Source of the DNA: an uncultured Chloroflexota bacterium
GTDB taxonomy: Bacteria > Chloroflexota > UBA11872
Direction of reading: 5' to 3'
DNA length: 64,000 bases
Assembly: GCA_958296175.1 (NCBI GenBank)
Contig: OY282448.1
Span: 2,086,612 to 2,150,611, forward strand
In this document: one piece after another, positions 8,264 to 17,292 of the stretch
How positions within the stretch are numbered: the stretch's first letter is position 1
How the letters are laid out: every line of letters begins with the position of its first letter
Made by a program: the position numbers and the translations under genes
Notes under the pieces: model-generated
Databases searched by the model: none
The model's input: only the letters and a program-made list of their open reading frames with translations
What the model was told of the DNA's origin: nothing

Positions 8264-10129
8264 ATGGGCGTCGGCGTGCTGACGCTCGCCGCCCTGGCCG
8301 TCATAGGCGCAGTCACCGTAGTGCGCTTCGCCACCCAGCAGCCCGCCACGCAACCCGCGGCAGCCAACGCAGCCCCCGCCCCCACGTCAACGCCGCAACC
8401 GCCCGCCGCGCCAACCCCATGGGCAACGCCGACGCCAACGGCGAGACCAACGCCAACGCCGACCCCGCAGCCTCTCGCGCACGTGGTCAGCGCCGGTAGC
8501 GGCCACACCTGCGAGGTGCGAACCGACGGTTCCCTCTCCTGCTGGGGCGAGAATGACTACGGCCAGGCCGACCCGCCGCCGGGCGCGTTCCAGTCCGTCA
8601 GTGCCGGCAATAATCACACCTGCGGAGTGAGAACGAACGGGACGCTCGCTTGCTGGGGATTGAGTTCCGCAGATCAGACCAATTCACCGCCGGGCACGTT
8701 CCAGTCGGTCAGCGCCGGTTTGACCTACACCTGCGGCGTGCAGACAAACGGGGCGCTCGCCTGCTGGGGATCGAACGTCTTTGGCCTGGCCCCGCCGTCG
8801 GGCACGTTCCAGTCGGTCAGCGCCGGCGATTTGCACACCTGCGGAGTGCGAACGAACGGGGAGCTTGCCTGCTGGGGGTCGAATAACTCTGGTGAGGCCG
8901 ACCCGCCACCGGGTACGTTCCAGTCCGTCAGCGCCGGCTCCCTGCACACCTGCGGAGTGCGGACGAACGGAGCGCTCGAATGCTGGGGAAGTGACTTCTT
9001 AGGGCAGGCCGATCCACCGGCAGGTGTGTTCCGGTCGGTCAGCGCCGGCAACATTCACGCCTGCGGAGTGCGAACGAACGGGGCGCTCGTCTGTTGGGGA
9101 TCGAATGACGACGGGCAGGCCGATCCGCCACCGGGCGCTTTCCAATCAGTCAGCGTCGGTTACAGACACACCTGTGGCGTGCGGGACAACGGCTCGCTGG
9201 TCTGCTGGGGACGTTACGGCTACTTCAGGCACGCCGCTGATCCGCAGGATGGCTTTCGCGTCGTCAGCGCCGGCGGTGAGCACGCCTGCGGTGTGCGGAC
9301 GGACGGCACGCTTGCCTGCTGGGGATGGAACCGCTACGGGGAAGAGGCCCCGCCGTCGGGCGCGTTCCAGTCGGTAGTCGCCGGCGGTGACATCACCTGC
9401 GGGGTGCGGATAGATGGCACGCTTGCTTGCTGGGGATCGAATGACGAAGGGCAAGCCGACCCGCCGTCGGGTGCGTTCCAGTCGGCCAGCGTCGGTAGTG
9501 GCTTTGTCTGCGGAATGCGGATAGATGGCACGCTTGCCTGCTGGGGCCGGAATGGCAAAGGGCAAGCCGACCCGCCGCCGGGCGCGTTCCAGTCGTTCAG
9601 TGTCGGCGATTTCCACAGCTGCGGTGTGCGGACGGACGGCACGCTCGCCTGCTGGGGATCGAACGACGACGGCGAGGCCGCCCCGCCGTCGGGTGCGTTC
9701 CAGTCGGTCAGTGTCGGCAGTTCTCACAGCTGCGGGGTGCGAACGAACGGTGCGCCTGCCTGCTGGGGATTGAATTCCTTGGGGCAGGCCGACCCGCCGT
9801 CGGGTGCGTTCCAGTCGGTCAGCGCCGGCGGTGCTTATGCCTGCGGGGTGCGAACGAACGGTGCGATTGCCTGCTGGGGATCGGCTTTCGGAGTGTGGCC
9901 CAACCCGCCGTCGGGTGCGTTCCAGTCGGTCAGCGTCGGCCACCATGAAACCTGCGGGGTGCGGGCCGATGGCGAGCTTGTGTGCTGGGGTGTGGGTTTT
10001 GACGGACCGACCGTAATTCCAGACGGTCCGTATCAGTCCATGAGCTTCGGCGGCTCCGCCATCTGCGCACTGCGGGCCGGCGGTTCTGTCGACTGTTGGG
10101 GAGGTCCAAAGATCAAGCCTCGCGGGTGA
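8264..10129 (+). CDS. Membrane-anchored RCC1-like repeat protein (15 repeats)
   Basis: This 621-residue exported protein has an N-terminal hydrophobic segment (about 3-22, GVGVLTLAALAVIGAVTVV), a Pro/Thr/Ala linker to about residue 68, then 15 tandem units of about 37 residues resembling RCC1/BLIP-II blades: S(A/V)GxxHTCGVRTNGxLACWGxN followed by GQADPPPGxFQS. Each unit has a conserved Cys pair (TCGVR and ACWG), suggesting intra-blade disulfides outside the cell. The fold would be two seven-bladed propellers or one long array. DNA repeats of about 111 bp are highly alike, so copy number may vary. Substrate or ligand is unknown. ATG at 8264 is the first plausible start for the anchor; secretion is inferred. 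Confidence 0.85.
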   Translation: MGVGVLTLAALAVIGAVTVVRFATQQPATQPAAANAAPAPTSTPQPPAAPTPWATPTPTARPTPTPTPQPLAHVVSAGSGHTCEVRTDGSLSCWGENDYGQADPPPGAFQSVSAGNNHTCGVRTNGTLACWGLSSADQTNSPPGTFQSVSAGLTYTCGVQTNGALACWGSNVFGLAPPSGTFQSVSAGDLHTCGVRTNGELACWGSNNSGEADPPPGTFQSVSAGSLHTCGVRTNGALECWGSDFLGQADPPAGVFRSVSAGNIHACGVRTNGALVCWGSNDDGQADPPPGAFQSVSVGYRHTCGVRDNGSLVCWGRYGYFRHAADPQDGFRVVSAGGEHACGVRTDGTLACWGWNRYGEEAPPSGAFQSVVAGGDITCGVRIDGTLACWGSNDEGQADPPSGAFQSASVGSGFVCGMRIDGTLACWGRNGKGQADPPPGAFQSFSVGDFHSCGVRTDGTLACWGSNDDGEAAPPSGAFQSVSVGSSHSCGVRTNGAPACWGLNSLGQADPPSGAFQSVSAGGAYACGVRTNGAIACWGSAFGVWPNPPSGAFQSVSVGHHETCGVRADGELVCWGVGFDGPTVIPDGPYQSMSFGGSAICALRAGGSVDCWGGPKIKPRG

Positions 10130-10200
10130 ACTCGCGCCTGGGACTCCTGGCCGCTAACTGCGAATCACGTGTCACCAATCACGAACCACGAGCCCCCGGC

Positions 10201-11052
10201 CTACGTCCACGCCACAGCGTCCAGCCCGATGTCCACGGCGCGGGCGGCGTGGGTGAGGGCGCCGATGGAGATGTCGTCCACGCCCGTCTCGGCGTAGGCG
10301 CGCACGTTGGCCAGGGTGACTCCGCCGCTGACTTCCAGCCGCGCCTGGCCGTTGGTGCGGCGCACGGCTTCGCGCACGTCGGCGGGCGTCATGTTGTCCA
10401 GCAAGACGGCCTCGGCGTCGTGGGCCAGCGCCTCGTCCAGCTGCGCCAGGGTGTCCACTTCGACCTGGAGGCGCATGCCGGCGGGGCGCGCCTCGTAGGC
10501 GCGGCGCAGCGCTTGGGCGACGCCGCCGGCCGCGGCCGCGTGGTTGTCTTTGACGAGGATGGCGTCGTAGAGGCCGAAGCGGTGGTTGACGCCGCCGCCG
10601 GCGGCCACGGCGTACTTCTCCAGTGCGCGCAGGCCGGGCGTGGTCTTGCGCGTGTCCAGAATGCGCGCGCCGGTGCCGGCCACCCGCTGGACGAACGCGC
10701 GCGTGAGCGTGGCAATGCCGCTGAGCCGCTGCACGAAGTTGAGCGCCGTGCGCTCGCCGGTGAGCACCAGCCGCGCGTTTGCGTGCACGGCGCCCAGCGC
10801 GCCGCCGCTCTCGATTCGCGCGCCTTCCGCCGACGCGTCGTGCACGGCTTCGGGGGCGCCAAGCTGCCGGTAGACCTCGCGCACGAGCGGCATGCCCGCC
10901 AGCACCAGCGGCTCGCGGGCGGCCAGGACGCCGCGCAGCCGCGCGCCGGGCGCAACGACGGCGCGGCTGGTTGCGTCTCCCGCGCCCACGTCTTCGTCCA
11001 GCGCCAGGGCAACGGCGCGCTCGATGGCCGCGCGCGGCGGCGGCGGCGTCAC
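10201..11052 (-). CDS. nadC: Nicotinate-nucleotide pyrophosphorylase (carboxylating)
   Basis: NadC converts quinolinate and PRPP to nicotinate mononucleotide in de novo NAD synthesis. The 283-residue protein shows the N-terminal ALDEDVGAGDATS motif, the substrate-binding segments ERTALNFVQRLSGIAT and DTRKTTPGLRALEKYAV, GGGVNHRFGLYDAILVKDNH, and the C-terminal EVSGGVTLANVRAYAETGVD barrel strands. GTG at 11052 is preferred because it overlaps the upstream stop in a 4-bp GTGA junction and places DEDVGAGD at the normal distance from the N-terminus. nadA and nadB are not in the window. Confidence 0.94.
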   Translation of the reverse strand: MTPPPPRAAIERAVALALDEDVGAGDATSRAVVAPGARLRGVLAAREPLVLAGMPLVREVYRQLGAPEAVHDASAEGARIESGGALGAVHANARLVLTGERTALNFVQRLSGIATLTRAFVQRVAGTGARILDTRKTTPGLRALEKYAVAAGGGVNHRFGLYDAILVKDNHAAAAGGVAQALRRAYEARPAGMRLQVEVDTLAQLDEALAHDAEAVLLDNMTPADVREAVRRTNGQARLEVSGGVTLANVRAYAETGVDDISIGALTHAARAVDIGLDAVAWT

Positions 11053-11351
11053 GAAGTCGATGCGGGCGCGCCCCGAAAGCGGATGCGCAGGGCGGCGTAG
11101 TCCACGTCCAGCGGCCAAGCCTGGTTGTAGCGGTAGAGCTGGCAGCGCACCACGCCCAGATCGTCGATGTGGATGCAGGCCTGGAAGCCTTGCGGGTAGG
11201 TAAAGCTCATGAACTGTCCCTGCGCGCCGTCGGTTTGCGCGTTGACGTGGTAGTCGCCCTCTACTGGCGGGTCGACGTACCAGTCTCCCTTGGGCAGCGT
11301 CAGCGCGCCTGGCTGGAGGAACTCTTCCGGGTCGTCGAGCGGCGCGTGCAT
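11049..11351 (-). CDS. Hypothetical protein, 100 aa
   Basis: A 100-residue soluble protein of unknown function starts MHAPLDDPEEFLQPGALTLP and ends in DVDYAALRIRFRGAPASTS. It is rich in aromatic residues (GDWYVDPPVEGDYHVN, YRYNQAWPLDVDY) with no recognisable motif. The stop overlaps the nadC start (GTGA), so the two are translationally coupled and probably co-transcribed. I do not recognise the family; a small ligand-binding or nuclease-associated domain is possible but unsupported. Confidence 0.65.
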   Translation of the reverse strand: MHAPLDDPEEFLQPGALTLPKGDWYVDPPVEGDYHVNAQTDGAQGQFMSFTYPQGFQACIHIDDLGVVRCQLYRYNQAWPLDVDYAALRIRFRGAPASTS

Positions 11352-11457
11352 GGGGCAGGGACGGCGTGAATCGCGCCAGAATCCTACCTGCTCTTGCTTC
11401 CGCCCCGTCTTTTGCTTTCCTCGCTCTCTCCGTTTCTTTTCCCTCGCTCTTGCTTTT

Positions 11458-11700
11458 CTTTTCCCTCTCCCTGGAGGGAGAGGGCAGGGTGAGGGGGCGC
11501 GGGTGGGAGTCGGCCGGGCGGCCATGGTCCCGCGTTCACTGTCTGACGCGCCGGGCGGGGGTGGGGCGTGGGGGCGGGTCTTCTCTTTGGGCGCTGCGGT
11601 CGGTCCCTCTCGCTTACTGCCGCGTCGGGCGCTGCGGTCGACCCCTCACCCTAACCCTCTCCCCGCAGCGCGGGGAGAGGGAAAAAGAGGGTGCGGGGTC
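11458..11700. repeat. Two palindromic dispersed elements
   Basis: The first element is at about 11463-11483 (CCCTCTCCCTGGAGGGAGAGGG). The second is CCCTCACCCTAA followed by a 12-bp stem CCCTCTCCCCGC (11655-11666) and GCGGGGAGAGGG (11670-11681) with a 3-nt loop. They belong to the same family as 8090-8130 and lie in the 700-bp gap between the hypothetical gene and the second moxR. Confidence 0.75.
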
Positions 11701-11738
11701 AGGGGGAAGAGGGCGCGGGGTGAGGGGGAGGTGTCGAG

Positions 11739-11912
11739 GCGGGTTTGGCTTTGGTCTGGCACTCTCCAGCAGTCGCACGCCCATCATGATCAGCGTTGGT
11801 GCTGGCGGGTTTGAGTGTGACCTGGCACGCTCCGCCGCCAGTCCAGCGCGCCGCACAGGTGTTGGGGTGGGCGGGTTTGGCTTTGGTCTGGCACAGTACG
11901 CTGGCGGGGCGC
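11739..11912. repeat. 66-bp tandem repeat, three diverged copies
   Basis: Units begin with GCGGGTTTG at 11739, 11805 and 11871, exactly 66 bp apart, and each carries CTGGCAC near its first third. Copies one and three share GCGGGTTTGGCTTTGGTCTG (20 nt) exactly; copy two is diverged. The array lies 140-310 bp upstream of the second moxR gene. The rest of the 11352-12052 gap holds no gene that I can support. Confidence 0.75.
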
Positions 11913-12052
11913 GGGCTTGTGGGCCGAGACGTTGGCGCGTCCGTCCAGGCGGACGGCCTCGGCCGGCCGCCGTGCGCGCACGTCGACCCGGGGAATCACC
12001 CCGGCGCCGGGGAAGCTCCCCGGCGAACGCTGGCAACGGAGGGCTGGAACGC

Positions 12053-13010
<958 letters not shown>

Positions 13011-13018
<8 letters not shown>

Positions 13019-14252
13019 CCTTCTGGTGCTGGCGGCGCTGCTGCTGGGCGCCGCGCTGTTCACGCGCTTCGCGTTCTTGTTCCTGGCCTTTTATCTGATC
13101 GTGGCGCTGATCGTGCTCACGCTCACCTGGGTGTGGCGCATGCGCCGCGGCCTGCGCGTGCGGCGCGAGTTCACGCCGCGCGTCTTCCACGGCGAAACGG
13201 CCGAGGTCACCATTCACGTGGCCAACCGCTCCCTCTGGCCCGTGCCCTGGCTGAGCGTGCGCGAAGGGCTGCCCATGCGCATCGCCACGCACGACGCGCT
13301 GCGGCGCGTGGTGCGCATTCGTCCCAAGGGCGAGGCCGCCATCCGCTACACCCTGCCCGCCGCGCGGCGCGGCTACCATCGGCTGGGGCCGCTCACGGTT
13401 CGGTTTGGCGACGTGTTCGGCGTGGCCAGCCAGGACCTCATCATCGACACCGCCGAATTCGTGATCGTCTACCCGGAAATCGTGCCGGTGGAGACCTTCC
13501 GCATCGAGTCCAGCACGCCGTTCGGCGACATGCGCTCGAACCAGCGCATGTACGAAGACCCGGCGCGCATCGTGGGGTCGCGGGACTACCAGCCCGGCGA
13601 TTCGCAGCGGTCCATCAACTGGAAAGCCTCGGCGGCCGCCGGCCGGCTGATGGTGCGCACGCTGGAACCGGCCGTGAACCACGAAGTGCAGATTTTTGTG
13701 GACCTGAACCCCGACAGCTACAGCCGCCAGTGGCGCGAACCGTCCGCGGAGATGTCGGTCACCGCGGCGGCCTCGCTGGCGGCGTTCATGCTGGAAAACC
13801 GCCAAAGCGTGGGCGTGGTGGTGAACGGCCTCGACCCGGTTTACCTGGGCGGCGCGCGGGTGGTCTCGCACGCGGCGGCGCGCGAACGCATGGCCGGCCG
13901 CATCCCGCGCACCCCCATCGGCCGCGGGCGCGGCCATCTCATGTCCTGCCTCGACCTGCTGGCGCGCGTGGAGCTGCTGGCGGGCGAACCCACCGGCCAA
14001 GTCGTCAGCACCGCGGCCGCCGGCTTGCCCTGGGGCGCAACCTCCATCGTCATCACCGGCCAGCGGTCGGACGCGTTGTTTCGGGCGCTGCTGGCCCAGC
14101 GCCGCCGCGGGCACCGCGTGCTGGTGGTGTTCACCGACCCGTCCACGGCCACGCTGGCCACCGGCGCCGCGCGCGCCGCCGGCCTGGGCGCGATCGCCGT
14201 CACCGGCAAGGAGCAGTTGCGTGTCTGGCGCGACGACCGAGCGGCCGTTTAG
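13011..14252 (+). CDS. DUF58 domain membrane-anchored protein
   Basis: The 413-residue protein has two N-terminal membrane spans (about 3-40), an extracellular-type beta domain (FTPRVFHGETAEVTIHVANR) and a C-terminal vWA-like DUF58 domain with YEDPARIVGSRDYQPGDS and INWKASAAAGRLMVRTLEP, the family signature. GTG at 13011 overlaps the moxR end by 8 bp, so translation is coupled. With the following DUF4129 protein it forms the common moxR-DUF58-DUF4129/transglutaminase module; here no transglutaminase gene is present. Function in the family is not established. Confidence 0.9.
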
Positions 14253-15825
14253 CCGCACGATCCTCGGCGCCATCGCGGCCGTGGGCTTCGGCCTGTTCGG
14301 CGCCGGGCTGGTGCTCTGGATGCAGACCATCGCCGTCAGCGCCGACCGCGCCTACGCCTTCCTGGCCATCATGACCGTCGTCTTCATCGTGTCCATGGTC
14401 GTGGCCGCGCGCAGCGGGCGCTTCTCGGCCTCCAGCTACGGCTGGAAGCAGTGGGCGTCGCTCGTCATCCCCATCCTGCTGCTGGTGCGCGTCACGGCCT
14501 TCTTCGGCGCGCCGGCCGACGGCCTGGACGGTCCGCTGGGATTCGTTGGCGGGTTGCTGGACCTCACCGCGTTCATCTTGGCCATCGTGCTGGCGCTCAC
14601 CTGGATGGCGGGCATGCGCGTGGCGCGCAACATCGAGCTGCTGCACCCCCAGCAGTCGGAAGTGCCGCCCTCCGTACGCTCGCCGCAATACTACGAATGG
14701 CTGGACAGCCGCGGGCGCTACGTCGACCGCGCGGCGGCCATCGGCGAGCTGAACTCGCTGGCGGCCGCGGCCGGCGGGTTGCTGGTGGGGCTGACCGCCT
14801 TCACCGTCGCGGTCGGGGCGGAGCAGCGCGCCGCGGGCGTCGTGCAGGCCTCGCTGACGATCATGGTCTTGTACTACGTCTGCGTGCTGGTGCTGCTGAG
14901 CTACGCCAACCTGGTGCGCCGCACCTCGCAATGGTCGCTGGAGCTGGCCTCGCAAGCGCCCGGGCTGACCGGCACCTGGCTCGCCTCGGCGCTCGTGCTG
15001 CTGGTTGCCGCGCTGGTGGTGGCCATGTTCCTGCCCGCCATCGACACCGACGCCTTCGTGAGTCTCAGCGCCGCCGTGGTGGAGGCGGCGCTCTGGGCGG
15101 CGCGCTTCGTGCTGGCGGCGGCGGTGTTCGTGCTGGGCCTCATCGGCCGCATCTTCGAGTTCTTCCGTCCGCAAGGCGGCGGCGCGCCCCAGGAAACGCC
15201 GCCCGAACAGCTGCGCGAGCCGCAGGGCGAGGGCGCCGTGATCGACTTCATGCAGCTGCTGGCGGCGCTCATCGTGCTGCTGGTCGTCGGCTTCGGGCTG
15301 TACTGGACGTTCCGCAGCGTGCAGCACAACTACCGCAACGTGTCGGCCAGGCGCGCCAGCCGCTCGCTGTTCCATCACGTCGTGTTGATTCTCCAGGCGC
15401 TGCTGGCCTCGCTGCTGGGGCTGCTGGGGTGGACGCGCCTGGCGGCCAACGCCGTCGGCGCGGCCGCGCGTGCGCTCACCGGCCGCCGCCGCGCCGCCGC
15501 GGCCGCCGCCGGGTCGATCCGCCAGCGGCGCCCGGCGCACACCGTCCGCCAGCAGGTGCACCAGATTTACGCCGAGGTCGTCCACCACGCCGCCGCGTGC
15601 GGCGTGCTGCGCGCGCCGTCCGCCACCCCAGCCGAATACCAGACGCTTCTGACGACGCGCTGTCGAGGCGCACGCGCGGCGGTGCGCGACCTCACGGCCT
15701 TGTACGAAGCTGCCCGCTACGCCCCCCAGCTGCAGCAGCGCGACCCGGTGGCCCAGGCGCGCCGGCTGCAAGCCGACGTCGCGCGGGCCTTGCAGGCGGC
15801 GGGCCAGGCGCGGCCCGTCGAATGA
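14221..15825 (+). CDS. Multi-pass membrane protein with C-terminal DUF4129
   Basis: The 534-residue protein has around nine hydrophobic spans (from ILGAIAAVGFGLFGAGLVLW onwards), a Pro/Gln/Gly-rich loop after the FEFFRPQGGG segment, a further span and a cytosolic C-terminal domain (about 430-530: VRQQVHQIYAEVVHHAA, TPAEYQTLLTT, LTALYEAARYAP) resembling DUF4129. In relatives DUF4129 is often fused to a transglutaminase; the core transglutaminase domain is missing here. GTG at 14221 gives a 32-bp overlap with the DUF58 gene. It overlaps rarA by 4 bp (ATGA). Confidence 0.8.
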   Translation: MSGATTERPFSRTILGAIAAVGFGLFGAGLVLWMQTIAVSADRAYAFLAIMTVVFIVSMVVAARSGRFSASSYGWKQWASLVIPILLLVRVTAFFGAPADGLDGPLGFVGGLLDLTAFILAIVLALTWMAGMRVARNIELLHPQQSEVPPSVRSPQYYEWLDSRGRYVDRAAAIGELNSLAAAAGGLLVGLTAFTVAVGAEQRAAGVVQASLTIMVLYYVCVLVLLSYANLVRRTSQWSLELASQAPGLTGTWLASALVLLVAALVVAMFLPAIDTDAFVSLSAAVVEAALWAARFVLAAAVFVLGLIGRIFEFFRPQGGGAPQETPPEQLREPQGEGAVIDFMQLLAALIVLLVVGFGLYWTFRSVQHNYRNVSARRASRSLFHHVVLILQALLASLLGLLGWTRLAANAVGAAARALTGRRRAAAAAAGSIRQRRPAHTVRQQVHQIYAEVVHHAAACGVLRAPSATPAEYQTLLTTRCRGARAAVRDLTALYEAARYAPQLQQRDPVAQARRLQADVARALQAAGQARPVE

Positions 15826-17171
15826 CGGACGACCTGTTCGAACACGCCTCGGCCGAGCGGCGCGCCGCGGACATGCCTCTGGCGGCGCGCATGCGCCCTG
15901 CATCCCTGGACGAATTCGAGGGTCATGCGGCGCTGGTTGGCCCAGGCGCGCCGCTGCGCACCGCGCTGGAACGCAACGAGGTCTGGTCGGCCGTGCTCTG
16001 GGGGCCGCCCGGCACGGGCAAAACCAGCCTGGCCCGCATGGCCGCCAACCTGGTGCAGCGCCGTTTCGTCGAGCTGAGCGCCGTCTCTGCCACCGTGCGC
16101 GACGTGCGCGCCGCCATCGCCCAGGCCGCCGACGACCGCCGCCTGTACGACCGGCGCACGCTGGTCTTTCTGGACGAAATCCACCGCTTCAACCGGGCGC
16201 AGCAAGACGTGTTGCTGCCAGCCGTCGAAGACGGCGCCATCGCGCTCTGGGGCGCCACCACCGAGAACCCCTACTTCGAACTCAACGCGCCGCTGCTCTC
16301 GCGCATGCGCGTGCTGCGGATGCAGGAGCTGGACGCAGACGCGCTGCGCGCCATCATTGCGCGCGCCGTCGCCTCGCCGCGCGGGCTGGGCGGCGAGGCG
16401 CCCTCCTTCGAGGAAGGCGCGGTTCAGGCCGTGGTCGCCGGCGCCGGCGGCGATGCGCGCGTGGCGCTGAACTGGATCGAGGCCGCCGCCGCCTACGCCC
16501 GCCAGCACGGCCTCGCCGCGGTCGACGCCGACGTCATGGCGCACGCCGCGCTGGCGCGGCAGGTGCGCTACGACCGCGCCGCCGACGAGCATTACGACAC
16601 CATCTCGGCCTACATCAAGAGCGTGCGCGGCTCCGACCCCGACGCGGCGCTCTTCTGGCTGGCCAAGATGCTGGCCGGCGGCGAGGCGCCCGAGTTCATC
16701 GCCCGCCGCATCGTCATCCTGGCCTCGGAGGACATCGGCAACGCCGACCCCCAGGCGCTGCCCCTGGCTATCGCGGCGTCCTCGGCCGTGGAGCGTTTGG
16801 GGCTGCCGGAAGCCAAATTCGCGCTGGCGCAGGCCACCATCTACCTGGCGGCCGCCCCCAAGAGCAACGCCGCCGGCCGCGCCCTGCACGCGGCAGCGGC
16901 GGCGGTCCAACGAGGCGCCGACCTATCCGTCCCCCTGCACCTGCGCGGCGCCGCCCACCCCGGCCTGCGCGGCGCCCACGGCCAAAGCCGCGGCTACCAA
17001 TACCCCCACGACTACCCCGACAACTTCGTCCAGCAGCCCTACATGCCGCAGCCGCAACAGTTCTACGACGGCCGCGGCAGCGGATGCGAACCCCAGCTGT
17101 GGGAACGCCTCCAGCGCCTGCGCGCCAGCGACCAGAAACGCCAACGCCCGCGTAAGCCAGACCCGGCCTGA
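15822..17171 (+). CDS. rarA: Replication-associated recombination protein RarA (MgsA)
   Basis: RarA is a clamp-loader-like AAA+ ATPase acting at stalled replication forks. The 449-residue protein begins MTDDLFEHASAERRAADMPL, has MRPASLDEFEGH, Walker A GPPGTGKT at 61-68, Walker B LVFLDEIHRFNRAQQD, GATTENPYFELN with sensor 1, LLSRM arginine-finger region, and the C-terminal tetramerisation domain (SVRGSDPDAALFWLAKML, NADPQALPLA). The C-terminus YPHDYPDNFVQQPYMP is typical. The start forms an ATGA overlap with the DUF4129 gene. Confidence 0.95.
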   Translation: MTDDLFEHASAERRAADMPLAARMRPASLDEFEGHAALVGPGAPLRTALERNEVWSAVLWGPPGTGKTSLARMAANLVQRRFVELSAVSATVRDVRAAIAQAADDRRLYDRRTLVFLDEIHRFNRAQQDVLLPAVEDGAIALWGATTENPYFELNAPLLSRMRVLRMQELDADALRAIIARAVASPRGLGGEAPSFEEGAVQAVVAGAGGDARVALNWIEAAAAYARQHGLAAVDADVMAHAALARQVRYDRAADEHYDTISAYIKSVRGSDPDAALFWLAKMLAGGEAPEFIARRIVILASEDIGNADPQALPLAIAASSAVERLGLPEAKFALAQATIYLAAAPKSNAAGRALHAAAAAVQRGADLSVPLHLRGAAHPGLRGAHGQSRGYQYPHDYPDNFVQQPYMPQPQQFYDGRGSGCEPQLWERLQRLRASDQKRQRPRKPDPA

Positions 17172-17244
17172 CCAGCCGCCAGCGTCTCCACGCACGGGCG
17201 CCTGTGGGCAACCATCATTGTCACAAGACCCTCACCCTGCCTAA

Positions 17245-17279
17245 TCGACAATCCACAATCCACAATCCCCAATCCACAA
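17245..17279. repeat. Heptanucleotide tandem array (5 units)
   Basis: Five in-register 7-bp units TCGACAA, TCCACAA, TCCACAA, TCCCCAA and TCCACAA lie between the convergent rarA and GT-C-like genes. Same family as the arrays at 7977 and 43123. Confidence 0.8.
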
Positions 17280-17292
17280 TCAATTTACAAAC

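Noticed and set aside
8264..10129. CRISPR-like or tandem DNA repeat with no coding role
   Set aside because: The 111-bp periodicity corresponds to protein repeats in a single open frame with conserved residues.
11739..11912. Sigma-54 promoters (TGGCAC motif in each 66-bp unit)
   Set aside because: The required GC element at the correct spacing (TTGC after 5 nt) is absent in all three copies.
14200..15903. Minus-strand open frame of 567 codons opposite the DUF4129 gene
   Set aside because: Shadow of a real membrane-protein gene; composition rich in Gln/His/Arg without domains.
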